DNA of 64,000 bases from Sipunculus nudus (lineage: Eukaryota; Annelida; Sipuncula; Golfingiida; Sipunculidae): contig CM049313.1 of the NCBI GenBank assembly GCA_026874595.1, positions 56,315,159 through 56,379,158 of the forward strand, given 5' to 3'. The notes below the pieces were generated by a model. That model worked only from the letters and a program-made list of their open reading frames with translations. It had not been told where the DNA came from and searched no databases. The position numbers were made by a program, and so were the translations under genes. Positions 24,530 through 38,700 of the stretch are shown here, in pieces (the stretch's first letter is position 1; the number at the start of each line of letters is the position of its first letter).

Positions 24530-25690
24530 AAGATTCATGTCCTCCCCCTGGGTCTTATAACTTTTGAAATACTGCATATTTTGTCCTCAGATTTAATAGA
24601 AAAATCATGTTTTAATCATATTCTCATGGAACTTAAAACTTTTCTGATCTTGGCCTGGTTTTTCAAGGTGAAATTAGCTGAATTAAAGTTCATGTTGAGG
24701 ATTTTTTGTGAATGTGATATTTTTGAAGTACTGAAGATTTTTTCCTCAAATTTGACACACAATTTGTTTTGGTCATATTCTTACGAGAAATTTGAAAACT
24801 GATGACTTTGACCTTAAAGGTCAAGGTCAAACTTGCAGAATTCTTGATTATTAATACTGGTGTAACTCTATAAGAAATGTAAATTTTTCTTCAAATTTGA
24901 TAAACTAGTTCTTTTCATCTCTTCTCATTGGAATTTGAAAACGGGTGACATTGACATTGATCTTCAAGTTAATATCTGCCAAAATCTAGGATCATTATGA
25001 TCCCTATAACTTTCGAAATTCTGAAGATTTTCCCCTTAAAGTTCACATATGTAAACATTTTCACCAAGTTCTCAGAAGAATTTAAAAAATGGAGACCTTG
25101 ACTGTTTAAGGTTGAATCTGCTGAATTCTAGTATTATTGTGACCCCACAACCTTGGAAGTACTGAAAACTTTTCCTTATATTTGACACATCAGTTGTGTT
25201 CATGTATGAATGCAAAAACTTTATATTGACCATGATCTTTAAAGTCAAATCTGTGGAAATCAAGAATCATTTTAACCTCTTTTGAAGTACTTTTTGAAGA
25301 ACTTTTAAAGTACTGAAAATGTTTCCTTAAGATTTTTACCTTTTGTTTGACAATATCTCAAACTCTTTACCTTGATCTGCAAGGTCAAATCAGCCAAAAT
25401 AATTTAATTTTTTTAACCTTATGTAATATTGCATATTATGTCCTCAAATTTGCAGCCAAAATATTTTCAACCAAGGTTTCAAAGAACTTCGAAAAGCTTC
25501 TGACCTCCACCTGGATCTTCTTGTGATGCTTATATTTTTTAATTTGATACACAAGAGGTCTCTGTTAATTCTCGGGGTTTTGGACAACTGGTGCCCTTGA
25601 CCTTGATCTGTTGGGGTAATCTAGGATTTCTGACATCTCTTGAAATGATGTATTTAATTTTTTCTACAAATTAAGGATGGCTTCACATGA
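24530..25690. repeat. Degenerate ~150-bp tandem repeat downstream of ADAL
   Basis: Several diverged units sharing TATAACTTTTGAAATACTG, CCTCAAATTTGACACA and GA(C/A)CTTGATCTTTAAGGTCA-like words. One holds TGACCTTAAAGGTCA followed by AGGTCA (24809-24829), inverted half-sites of a nuclear-receptor type. Unit borders are blurred and no ORF is convincing. Confidence 0.6.
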
Positions 25691-27646
25691 GGGGGAGGGG
25701 GACATAAAAACAAAGTCATTCTATAGTAAGTTTTTGATTAATTTCTGGTAAAATTTTTTACTAACCAAAAACTAAGTATGTAACATACTAAGTTTAACAT
25801 AACCCCTCAAAAATGGATAAGTATTCACAATTATGAAATGTGGCCCTCAGATCAATTCTTTTTCTTGATCTTGTTTTCACTATCTAAAGAAGAAATAATA
25901 GTTTGCTGATACAAGAAGGGATAACTTTTTTGAATTTAGTAAACACTCAGAAAATTGATACATCAAATGATTTTCTTAATTTTCAACATAAAACCTTCAA
26001 CTAGACTTATACTGACAAACCTAGTACATTCACCCTTGCTTCCATTCAACACAGCCAATCCCTCTTGTCTTGTGACACTGTTTTGGAAGAATGATGTATT
26101 ATGTAAACCTGTAATACCTTGAGCTTTGCATGGTTTCTTAAGAAGGAATATATAGCCAAGGATTATTTAGAGGCCAACAGTCCAATATAAATTGTTTAGA
26201 CACATAAACTGACTTTGGTGGACCTCTAGTGGACACTGTCTTATTTACTTTTATCCAAGGTCTTGGCATCTTGACTAGTTTTGAAGACTTAATTTTTTAA
26301 ATTTTAAAGTAAGATAGGTAACAGTAAAACATTTAAAGAATCTAAATTAAAAACTTACCCGAAATTTACCAGTATCACCCTACTGAGATTTTTTAGAAGT
26401 ACTTATCACTCAAATAAACAAAAAGATTGATTAATGGCAAATTTTTATTAGAAATAGAACATTTGTGAAAATAGACATACTGTTTGTGTACAATGCATAT
26501 CATTTACTTGTCATTTACATATCATAAACAAATCAATCTAACCTGTACAAAAAGCTCACCAGAACCTAACACAATGACAGGTCAAACTGGTATATAAAAT
26601 TCAAATCTACCTCCAGATTATTTAATTGAAATTGGTATATCCATGACAATGCAGACTTCAACAAGAGGTCACCCCCACCACCAGGGATGTGACTGTGCCT
26701 GTCCAAAACACCTTTTGCAAAAAGGCAGCAAACATGTAACTACCATGCAGCAATTGTCCATATTATCCCTAGCTTTATTAATAATATGTAAACACCCTTC
26801 CTTACAAAATACACCATGTAAAAAAGGGGAAAACAGTGAGAGCTCAAGCAGTCAAGTGTGTAAATACCAATAAGACTTGTGCTAATTTGCTTTAAAATTT
26901 GCACACCCCTGGGCCACTTTTCATCAAGAAAATTCGCAGGAGGGTATGCGTGTGGGATGACACATATTCAAACCAATAATTCTACACAAACTCACCATGT
27001 CCAAGATAGATTAAAAGCTTATGTTTTTTTAGAAAAGTACTGCAGATCCAGGTAGTTTGTTATTTCAGCACCAGGGGTCAGTAGTGAAATAACCTGCTGA
27101 CACAGGTTCAACTGTTTAAGCTACCTGATAAAAGTAGTTTGTATGTATAATATTTTCTGCTATTACAAAAGCTCAGAACCACACCAATATAGCAGTGCAT
27201 ATTATACAAAACTGTACAAAGTCAGATAATATCAATTGGTGTACAATAAACCAAGGTAAATTGATGTGGTGCAATTGCAATGATAAACATCAAACTGTCT
27301 ACAGATTTCCAAAAAAAAAAGGTTATTCTTCATAAGCAGGACAAATACCAAAAGAAAACTTCAAATGAATATTAATATTAACAATGAATACATGCCCACA
27401 TTCAAATGCAGCTTTACTTTATATACAGGGTAATTAAATACACTGCATTTATTGCTTAGCACAGCTTTAGTGACATCGCAATGGTAAAAGCTTTACTTAA
27501 CAACAAACCTGAACAGCCAGTTTGCGAAGTAAGGGCAGTTTAATAGATACATATAGAGAGATCAGAAAGCTGGGCAAATAAATGATCAATAGTCTACAAA
27601 ACATCAGATAGTGTATGGTAACATATTCATTCACCAATAAGGCTTA
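25691..27646. other. Intergenic AT-rich sequence, possibly distal 3' UTR of the PDZ gene
   Basis: No exon or RNA gene recognised. The part above 26444 would be 3' UTR if the distal AATAAA is used. Confidence 0.35.
26444..26449 (-). terminator. Distal candidate poly(A) signal of the PDZ gene
   Basis: AATAAA on the - strand in a T-rich context, with a GTTTATTTG downstream. If used, the 3' UTR would include the inverted-repeat element at 27647-27979. The AT-rich surroundings make chance matches common. Confidence 0.25.
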
Positions 27647-27979
27647 AGGCCAAAATAAAAAAAAGGTATGGTTCTAAGGCAATTTTTTTCAGAAATCAAT
27701 GAGGCGGGCGCTTTTTTTATTTTAAATTTTTTGGTATGTTTCGATATGCAAATGATAAGGGGAAAACATGAAAATAACAGTTTTATTTTGCTGAATAAGT
27801 AAAAGCACTACAAAGCAAATGAAATTGTATGGTTTTATCTTCTTTAAAGAAATGTCAAAGCGGCAGCAGCTCAAAATTGGAAAGTTTTTATAGAAAATTA
27901 AAATAAAAATTGTTGATGCGGGGGTTTAAAAATTGATGCGGGCGGTGCCTGAGAACCATGCCTTTAATTTTTTTGGCCT
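27647..27979. mobile_element. 333-bp inverted-repeat element
   Basis: The left end AGGCCAAAAT and the AAGGTATGGTTCTAAGGCA block are mirrored on the right by TGCCTGAGAACCATGCCTTT and TTTTGGCCT. A further inner pair is GAGGCGGGCGC against GCGGGCGG. Flanks give no firm target duplication. Half of the same end (AAGGTATGGTTCTCA) also appears near 11246. Confidence 0.65.
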
Positions 27980-29618
27980 AATAGTAATAATATACACAAA
28001 CTTATGAAATGGCTACAGAAATGATCTGCATAAAATATTTCATTTTACTAAAACACCATCTGAGTAAATATCATTCAGATTGATACTGTCAGTGTTGGAA
28101 AGATTTTTGTTTTATATCCTTATGATGTCAATTGAAAACTTCTAGTCTTCATTAGAATTTGAACTGCCCTTTATCAATATTCAATTGTAAATGGTATTGT
28201 AATATTGGAAAATTTGATTCATGTGAAATTCAAACATATGACTTCAATAAAAGCAGACTGCCAATCAATGTCTTGACTTGTGCCTCTTTTTCAGTGGGTT
28301 GTGTGTGTGTGTGTGCAACAAATAATAAATAAACATACACAAAACACATGCATGTGATAAAATGACACAACCTTTACTTTGTATAGTGTTCATCATCTTC
28401 CATGGCACATCTTTCACGATAATAATGAGCATCAGAGAGCATAAAGTGGTGCCATCTGTTGACAGGACATGAAATCATTCACTTCAGCATCATACCTGTC
28501 ATATTTATATTAAAAATGAAATTACTTCATTGAAAAACAATGTTTAATTCCGAGGAAAAGGTGTGAAAAATTCCTGTCAGAACAACTATCTCCAGAACAT
28601 TAAATTTACCTGCACTCATTGAATGTCAGAAAAACTTCATATATAGCCTGAATTTCTGTAACAACATTTGCATTTAGCACCATGGGAACAATACAAGACA
28701 TTTATTTGTCATCTTTTTATTATATTATGTTACTTAATGCTGAAATTCAGATGCTTGAAAATAAAATATTGCCATATCCAGTACTGAAAAAGAGATATAT
28801 ACAATTAATTATATATCTCTTATGATATACAAGGTATAAACAAACTAAGGTCTGGAATATATGAATCATTTTTATATGTGAAAAATTTCCAATAACAAAC
28901 AGGTAATAAATATATATTGATACTGCTTGACAATATGAATATGAATGAATCGATGCAGTGCAGCCTTCCCAGCATGCATTGTAAGAACTTCAAATGTTGA
29001 CCACTGGAGGTCACTGCTAGTGTTCAATGTAAAACTTCAACAATTAGTGGAATTGGTAATGCTATAAGTAGTGCTCTTCATGCTGATATTGTACTCCACT
29101 GTTCAAAGATCATCCCAAAAACTCTGTGTAAATGAACCATATTAACTAAGTAACTATTAAGACCATAACAATTCTAAAAGCAGAATATATTCTACTTTCT
29201 CCCTAATAAGGGTACCAAAGCAAGCTTTTGCACACATTTTATTTTGCATATAACTGTTGTTGCATATTTTGTCATCCAAATCCTGGGCATAATACAGATG
29301 GCAGATTACAATATAGTTCTACAATCAGTCAAGAGGTAGCAGCACTAACCTGTCATTTGTGTTCTCACCTCTTAAATGCTCGTTTTTTTGTAGAATGGCA
29401 CATAAATAATGTATGGCACGTTGCCAGTGCTTTTGTATGTGTATGATCTACATGTATATTACATCTTCAACTTCTGAATGTTTATAATTAACTTTCCTGT
29501 ATCATATATGATCCCATCTCCGTCAACTTAAGGGATCAAGTTGTGATCAATGATCTTTGCACCTCTATTCTGGTAAAACTGAACACAATCACATGTTCAT
29601 GTCAAACTTGTTTTGTAT
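27980..29618. other. Probable 3' UTR or downstream flank of the PDZ gene
   Basis: AT-rich; a GT dinucleotide run at about 28299-28315. No coding exon recognised on either strand before the terminal exon. Confidence 0.35.
29238..29243 (-). terminator. Candidate poly(A) signal of the PDZ gene
   Basis: AATAAA on the - strand, about 380 bases after the PDZ gene stop. Alternatives are an AATAAA overlapping the stop codon itself (29617-29622), which is too close to be useful, and one at 26444-26449, followed by T-rich sequence, which would make a ~3.2-kb 3' UTR. The sequence alone does not decide. Confidence 0.3.
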
Positions 29619-29776
29619 TTATTCCTTGATTTTACGACGTATCACCAAGTGAACTGGTCCCTCAGGCAGCCCCTTCAGATGGTTCCACGCATGGTAGTGG
29701 TTTATTCCTTGGTAACTTTTCCCGTTGGCTGACATGATCTCATCTCCGGCATTCAAAATCCCCTGAGCTGCACTCC
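29619..29776 (-). CDS. PDZ gene terminal exon: end of IL-16-like PDZ D
   Basis: 158 nt. The acceptor is ATTTGGACAG; the first two bases complete Gly. It then reads SAAQGILNAGDEIMSANGKS, YQGINHYHAWNHLKGLPEGP and VHLVIRRKIKE, followed by TAA (29621-29619). The AW..LK.LP.GPV..VIRRK ending corresponds to the last strand and helix of the IL-16 PDZ. The exon was located by searching the - strand for the missing GDE(I/L)..NG half. Confidence 0.87.
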
Positions 29777-32700
29777 CTGTCCAAATAAACAGAGATTTAC
29801 AAACCTCAGCATCAGAGATAACAGAAAAACAATCTGTCTGGCATCCTTGTCCTTAATGTATTTTATTATCTAGATAGATAGTTTTTCAGCTCTGAATTTT
29901 GCAAATCATTAATAATACAACCTTTGTACTCTCCTACTATGCTTTAAAAGGGGTAGTATAATCGTTATCATTAATATTTATACAGAGCTTCTCCTACAGA
30001 TATTAAAGATATATTTCTGTTGTGAATTCAGCTCCTGTTTTTTTTTTTTTTTGCACTTCTTTAACAGATATTTTGATTGTGAAAAAATATGAATTAGCAT
30101 CTTAACCTTCACATGAAACTTCAACAAATACAAGCTTAGTCCGACTTAATTCAAATTTGCATAAGCTTTAGTCTAAATTGCCAGCCACAATATAACCTGC
30201 ATGCAAACACAACAGTTTAAATTATGTAACATGACCAGTTGCATGAGCCATTAATGGATCAAATGATCTTTGTGATGTACGATAATCATTATAATATTCA
30301 CAACACAGAGACAACACAGTCGACCCCTGTAAAATATTAGTAATTTTTTTGTGTCATGTCAGGAATTACAGATATGAGATGATCATTTTCCTGACAAGTT
30401 TTTTCAAAATAACCTCTCAACTAAAGTGAATGTTGAAATAATTTACATTGAATTCATGATGACACTTTGCCATAGCACTGGTTTACGATTAGCTACACAA
30501 AATGATCAGTTCAAGCAGACAACAATGTTTTGTGCAGCTTTAAATGTGGTACACATAATAATTCAGTGCATATTAAAACAATGAAACAGCATGCAGTTTA
30601 GCTTTGAAAAGATATTGATTTTTTAAACAAAATAAGGTAATCATGCAGTTATGATGCCAGTCACATAACTTTGGTTTGTCACATGACCACAGATGCACAT
30701 GTGACCAGACCATATACATGGACTTACATTATTTATATATCTGGGCTTGCCAGGTAGCTTTAAAGTAAAACAGATTACAGTGGAACAATAAGATAATACA
30801 AGGTAATATGAGGTCATAAAAATATATGAGGTTAGTATAAGCAACATTCAAATATCTTAATATAATAACATACTTTGGCCTGAAATGGAAATATGCCAAA
30901 TTTCATTTTAATTTTGTTTTCAGCTTTTTTTTTATCAAATTTAATATTCAGAAAATGTACAGCATTGTTTGTATTTCATCTGTGCGCTTTATTATATTGA
31001 TTCTTTAGAAAACTCTAAAAAATAATTTAAAACACTTCTCGAAACTATCTATTGGCCAATGTGCCTCTCAATCTGCCTTAACATACAGTGGCGGATCCGG
31101 GGATGGGGGTGGGGGGGGGGGATGGGGGGGCAGGTAGTCCGGACCCCCTTCTTTTGAGCAGCAACATCCTTTTGTTAAGGGGTTCAACCAACATTTTCCG
31201 GCCTTACAGCCTTGTTCCATCTTTCTGGATCAGAGGACCTCTCTCTAAGTTTTCTTATTACCGGTTGTCTGCGTGGGTTGGAACCTCCCATTTCCAAAAT
31301 CCTGGATCCACCCCTGATATATTATCATGGCAGATGATATTGTATCAGCCACTGATGAATACTAAAATGCTGAGCTACAAATACTGAATAACTTACCTCT
31401 GAATAGTCTTTTAACAGTGATTGGCCGGTCTCCTAGGGGTGAACCTGCCCCGCCCTCAATACAGAAGCCTAATCCCACAGCTCCTTTGGTGAAAGTTATC
31501 TCTTCTTGTGGTCCAGATGCAGAGGGAGATGCTTTTGAAATAGAGGAGGATTTAGTGGATACCGCAGCTATTGGTGACCTTGACCTTGTGCCACCTATGA
31601 TGTCTGTCTGAGGACTTCTGATGCGATGTCCAGTGCTGTCCTCTGCAGAGTCCAGCTTGTACTTCCTCCTGTAGCGTGACACTATGTCATCAGCATCTGA
31701 TGAATCTGTTTTACTTGATGAAGACTTTCTTGGATGATGTTCAGACTTGCCAACAGGTGGCACTGCTTTGCAAGACAAATCAACAGCAGAATGATCAATT
31801 TTCCTCCCAATCTGGCCCATCTCTTTTTTGTCTGATTTATGAAGTGATGATTCTGAAGATTTTGATAATCCTGCTTCCGGAGCACTGGCTAATTTAGTAT
31901 TTAAAACTGAACGTTTACTGACAACTGGCACATCAGAAATTTTATGGGAAACCTCCATTTTCAAATTTGTTGAAGGAACTTCGGTCACCATTTCCTTTGT
32001 ACAAAGAACTTCATTTTGTGCAAGAGATGAGCTGGATGATGAGGGCGGCGATTTTTTAGAGCGAACAACCAAGGTGGCCCTCTCTGGTTGGACGACGTAT
32101 TCTCTACATATTGCAGTAGATACCAGCAGCTCTGCCTCCTCATTTGGTCTTGGGGATGGTTTAGTATGCACCACAGATGATGATTTGTCTGTGTCTGTGA
32201 AGGCTGTTGAGTCAAGTGGACTTATCCTGTCTGCATCTGTATTATAAAGACAGTGTCTCCTTTTAATCTTTGTTCTTAATATTTTGCATACTGGTTATAT
32301 AAACTTTGAGCAGGCTGAGAATATGTTTTGATATACATACAAAACAAACATATGAAAGAGTCAATAGTTAACCATCATATATATTCTGTTCTTAACCTCT
32401 ACTGCATATTTAAGAAACTTAAGAACTGAGCTCAATTAGATTTACACACTTGTGATAATTTTGAAACATCTCAAGTATGGAACACATTACTATACTGTTA
32501 TCAATAAAACAGAACTCTCACTCATTCACTAGCTATAATGCATAATTACCTTTAGTGTTAGGTGTATCTGTGTTTTTACTTGAGAAGACACCTGAGTCAG
32601 TATCACTCAGGTTCAAAGTGTTGCCAGGTGATGCTGCTGCTGGTTCAGGGCTGCTGACCATTGACCCCCGACCCTCTGACTGATCCTCCTTTTCTGCTCG

Positions 32701-35700
32701 CAGTTTCCGTGACAACTGATCAATTGAGTCTTTTGTGCTGTCCATATGGATAAAACCCTCAAGTGACCCATGGTCGGAAGCTGCCTCATCATTAAATGTT
32801 CCCGAATCATCAAACACTGTGGCGCCATCTTGTGGCAAGGAAGGTGGTGGCAAAGAAGGTGGCAATGATGGCGGTGATGATGCTGCTTCAGGTGGTAGGG
32901 ATGATGGTAAGTTTGGTGGAGAATCAAGCTGTATTAACAGCTCTGTCGTACTTGGCACCAGCTCATTCTCCTCAGAGTTCTTCCTACCCTGTGTGTAATC
33001 CAGAACAGTTACACAGCTACCTGAATTTGCTAATGGGCCATTGTCAGCTGATACAACATGTATTTTTGATCTTTGGAATTCTCCTTGAGGAGTGTTTGAG
33101 TCTTTGAGTGTGTCACCGCTTTCCACGGGGTTCAAAGTGTCATGTGATGTCTTTGAGGAGAACACCACTGGGGTTGATACAACAGCAAAAGTCCTGGCTT
33201 TGACTGGCTCCATTTGTGCTACGTCTTCAGATCTCCCATTTTTCTGTGCCATTTGTGCATGAGTGTACACCTTATTCTCAGTAAAGTAAGGTTTAGAATG
33301 CACTGGCTTGTGCATTTCAGGTTCAAACTTAGTGGTCTCGAATGGCTTGTGTGAACAAAAACTCGGCTCAACAGAGTCACTTAAACTTCTCCCATGGCTC
33401 ACTCGTGACATGTTTTCCTTCGGCAATCCTTCAGGGGGAAATATTTTACTAAACACTGGAGTTTGTAATTGTAAGTCATTTTGGTTTTCTCTAGAATTCA
33501 GACCTGAAGGTGATACAGATCGATGCTTGTCAGTATTTAGTGCGTTTACAGTGCTCTTTGAAGAACCTTTGACTGGATTGTTTTTAGCAACACTTACTGG
33601 ATGATCATCACAATGTCTGAATTTTGAGGGGTCATCTGATTTCAGCTCCTGGAACATTTTAGAAGTTTGATGAACACTTACACCCTGGCCTGTGTCCTCA
33701 AATTGTCTTGCATTTCTGGGAAGAGATCTAGTTTTGAATTCTTTATCAAACTCAAATTTTTCTTGCGATTCTTTAATTCTTGAACTCCCAAATTCTTTGT
33801 TAATAGAGGCCAGTGAAGTACTTTTCTTATTGTCAAGGGTTGTCTCAACACTTTCAAAATTGCGAGCAATTTCAGTCACTGAAGGCCTTCTATCATTGGT
33901 TGCCTTGGTGACTACACCTCTTGTAGAAGGAAACCTTCCATCAGGTTCACTTCTTACAGATTGCTTGAATGATGTTTTAGAGGGAGCTGTCTCATATCTG
34001 GTGTCTTGACTGGGAACTTTGCAACTGCTTGTTTTTAGATTAACTGTTATTTGGGTTCTATTGCTGACAACTGGAGCTGACTCTTCCAGTGCTTTTTTTC
34101 TTATGCTTCCTTGGTCAGGAGTGAATGAGTTGGTGTTTTCTGATTGGCTGCTATAAGCAGATTTACTTTCTTTGACACCAATGTCAGTTTCATCCACTTC
34201 TTTTTCTGGCTTCAGTCCACTCAGATATCCGTAAGTAAATCCACCACCGTAAGACCTTCTCTTCCCCTGACCTTGGACAGCCTTTTGTTTCTCCGCAGTT
34301 TGCTTATCATTTATTTCCTCCTCTGACTCACAAAGCTCTGACACTGACTTGGGTCTGGTAGACACCATGGGTACATTGACACCACCTCTCTCAGATTTTG
34401 GTAGAAGAGCTCTGCTGATTTTAACGTTACCAGTGGAAGTCTTAATCATTGGCAGAGTAGTGACGGGGCCAGCACTCCCCTTTTTGGATGGCACTTGAAG
34501 CCCTTTCAGTTTGGGTTGCGATTCCCGACGTTTCTCCAGTACAGTTTCTATGATGGAAGACCTGCGGGTTTCTATTTTGGATTTCAACGGAGGAGCAAAC
34601 ACCTTCTGGGGCTCACTGAGTGATAAACTGCGTGGTTTGATGAAGGGAATTTCATCTTTAGGGTTGGATGTATCAGTTTTATCAGGAACTCCTTTCAGTG
34701 ATACCATCCCGTGAGGTTCCATTTTCTGGTCTGGTGGTGTCTCTTGTCTCTGAGGAATGATTGAGCTGTCACAGGTGTTACTGCCATGCTCATCAGCTCT
34801 TGAATCATGTAGTTTATCACTTAAATTACTCCTGTGATCATCATATATCTGGTCTTTTTTTTTTATCACTAACGTTGCTGGTTTATCTACAGGAGGCTTT
34901 ATTTCCTCTATCTCCGGTGGTGCAATGCTGTGTCCAAGCCTGACAGGTCCTGCTCTGCTGTCGGTGTGATCAGTGCTTGGACATTTGCTGTCCTTATCTG
35001 CTTCAGCACTGTCAAGCAGAGCCCCTGACCTACCTTCAGTCTTTGGAAAAAACACAGTATCATGTGAGTTTGTCACCTGTTCACCAGTAGGTGAAAATCT
35101 AGCAATTTCATGGGTTTCTCCATGGAAACCTCCTGTACTTGGTGGTGATGCAGGCTCAAATGGTGGTGGTGACGCTATTAGTGTTGAATCCATAGGAGGT
35201 GGCGGTGGAGATCCAGCAGGCACAGGTGGTGGAGGGGAATTAGGCAGACTCGGTGGTAACGCTCCAAAATGAAACTCATCTGTATTTGATGTCATAGCGT
35301 AACCATCACTAGTGACACCTGGTGGGGAGGTACTGACTCTATCATGCTCTGTATTCTCAAATGCTGGTTTTTCAAGTTCAGTTTTGGGAGAAACAGCTTT
35401 AAAGAGTGTCGTTTCCCCAGGCACATTCTCTCTGCAGACACGCATAATATCATCAGATAAGATCAGAATACTGCTGCCTTGACGAAAGTCTGTATGGTAT
35501 TTATCATAGATGGTATCTTTGTTTTCATGTGTTGTATTTTCTGGTAACTGACTGGGAGATTCATTGCCATCTGGTGGAAGCCTCTTCACATTCAGGACAT
35601 TTGTGTTCGAAATTTCATGGTTGTTGGAAAATTTGTCATCATGGGACTGGCCCGAAATATCATTATTGTGGAGGTCCATGCTCTCTGTGTCTTCCCTCGC

Positions 35701-38700
35701 TGAAGTCTTCTTGTTACATGAACCTGAATCTGAAAGCAAAAAAATTCAGTTCATAAAGAAAATGGAAATTCGATGTATAAATTTTCTTATATAAGAAGAG
35801 TCCAGGTAAATGGTATCCCAAATATTGTGGTTGGATTCCTATTCACGAGGTTAATCTTTTTTTTATTTTCACTTTTCTTTGTATGACAAAGTTTCCATAT
35901 CAAGTATAACAGCAATCTTTGATTACTACAAGTAACACACAAGATCTATTAGAAATTATTAATTAATTATTAATTATAAAACTATTATTTTTTTATAATT
36001 TATTATCTTTTTCTCTTCAATTTGCCATCAATGATGAGGCCTCCTATTTGCAAAGGTTTTCTTTTTCCGCTAATTGAGTTTCCCGAATATTGCAAATTTG
36101 AAACCCTCGCACACAAAAATTCAGTATGCATTTGTTAGTTCTTGATGAAGAATACCACCCATATTTATATCAGTAATTTAATGAGCTCTTTCTTGGATAA
36201 CAAAGCTTGAACCTTATTTGTACCTCAATAACCAGGGTAACATGAGCTGTAAAAATCAAACAACTCCACCACTGTTACCTTTAAGTCTTTACAGACATGA
36301 AAATGTATACTGAAATATATATAATGATCCATTGTTTTAGTTTGATGGAAAAGAAGCATGGAGACGCCTGCTTTTTGGAATTTGGTATCTGATTTCAGAA
36401 GTGACATGTGTATAATTGATGACTGTTTTGTAGTTTCCAAATTCATACAAAGAAGACCAAGGCCATTTGTATATGATTAATGATGGTTATAATTTGCTTG
36501 AATTTATTGCCCCTATTTGTGTGAATGTACAAAGTCTGCAAATGTCTTGACATGGTTAATTGCCTGTAGTGTTCCCTGGTATAGCATTCATTTAAGTTGG
36601 TCCATATCAATGTCATCTGATTCGAGGATGGCTGCAGGACAGGAATGTGAGGAATTTCCTTTATGGTTTTGAGACAAGTGGTTACATCATTTAACACATA
36701 CAAATACCTGGCTCAATACAGGGGCAAAACTCACAGCAGAAAGCTGGGGGACTGTAACTTATAGAATATAAATTGCAAATTAATCACCTTCCTTACAAAT
36801 TGTTTGAAATGGTATAATATTAATTAATTAAATTAAGCAAGTCATGTTAGTTACTTCACAAGAAGAGTCTTTAGTTAGCTTTCAAAAAGAAACTGGGATT
36901 TTTAAAAGCTAGTAGCACCAACAATCATGACATTACTACTTGTAAGACATTCCACATTTAAGCCTGGTGAAAGCCCTGATCAGACTATCAGTTAAGCTGA
37001 TAGAAGTGCATATGTTTGAGCTCCTTTCAATATCTCTTGCCTAGAATATCTGTTTATTATAGAAACACTCTATAATTTTATATATTTGATTAATAAAAAC
37101 AATAACATATTTAACAACTGTTAAAAATTTACATATTTGTTAAAATTATATTTTCATAAAAGAATACTGTGGTTGGATTCATATTTGGGAGGTTATTTTT
37201 GGGGGATTTTAATTTATTAAGTATTTGCAAAGGGTTCAATTTTTGAAATCTTAACATTCAGTAATCTACAGTTTTTTATATTGATAAATTTATTTTGTGC
37301 ACAAATTTTATCAAGTTGACTAAAAACTAAAAGAATATGGAAATTTGTTCATTATATGCAGATGATACAAAATGTCTGATATTACTCACAATACCAATGC
37401 TGATGATGAAAAGAAACATATGTTATTATCTATCATATCAATCTTTCAACTTTCATGGATAATGCACATGAGACTGCAATGAGGCCGCATAAAAAGGACT
37501 GTAAGTGTTCATCTGTATGTGTAGATGGAGAATATTATTCATGGAGGTTTAATTTTCTTGATAATTTCACTTTTGTGAATATCGTAAATTTGAAACCCTT
37601 GCAAAAAAAGCCAACCACAGTATTAAGTTTCAGATAAAGTAAGAGTTGGAGGATAAAGACACCATCACAATTATATAACACAATCATATGCTAACACAAG
37701 CTGTGTACATATTGCTATATACATTCTGTGTATATGGATTTTGATGCAATCAATAACTACAGGAATGTATTGGGCCTTCACTTCACATGACTGAGCATAT
37801 ATAATAAACCAGCAGCATGGAGACAGAGTTCACCAGGTACACACTGCAATGTGGTCTCTGTTTACTAAGGGTAAACTTAATGATTCACCAATACACAGAC
37901 CATACAACACAGAAAAGTATATACCCATGTGTCACTTATGTTGCATTATCTTAAGGAAATACACTTAACAATATGTCAAGTCATACTTTTGAAATATGTT
38001 ATTCATAAAAACTTTTAATTTTCATTATGTATTTACACACCTGTAAAATAAAGCTCATTTAGCTAAGGGAAATTAAGGCAACAATGTTTGAACCGGTCTT
38101 CTTATTGCAAGCACACAATGTATTTCTAAAAAAAAATATATAAAATAAAATAAGTTTCAAAAGTAACCATCACATTAGGAATATTAGCATATGTATAGAT
38201 TCAGACTTGGCCTGAAATTGGTGCTGTCTCTTGAATGAAGATGACAGTAAATATATATATAATGGACAATAATATATCATTACTGTATACGCTATTTTGA
38301 AACCTTCCAAACTTCCTAAGCCCTGCATCTAGGTAAACCCCTGGCCAGCGGTCCTGTTAGTAATATTTAGTTATCGATTTCATCATATCCCAGTTTAGTA
38401 GCGAGGTACAAACTGAGACCTCCAACTCAAAAGTCCCCCAATTGAGCTCTTCCATACAGATTTCCCACTCATTAAGGCCTAAATGTATGTTCATCTATTC
38501 TTTCTATCAGCTAGACTCAGTGAGACCATCCAACCCCCAACCACCACCTTCCAAACATGACTTAAATATAAAGTTACCTAACAACCCTTTTCTACCGTTC
38601 AGGCTTAATAATTTTACAGCAATATAATAAATGACAATTTTTTTCTGTTTAAATTTACCAGAAGTTAATGTACCAACCTTACATGTGGACAGAGCTCTTC

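Noticed and set aside
31088-31387. 99-residue Gly-rich ORF on the + strand
   Set aside because: Translation of the hAT-like MITE and its G runs.
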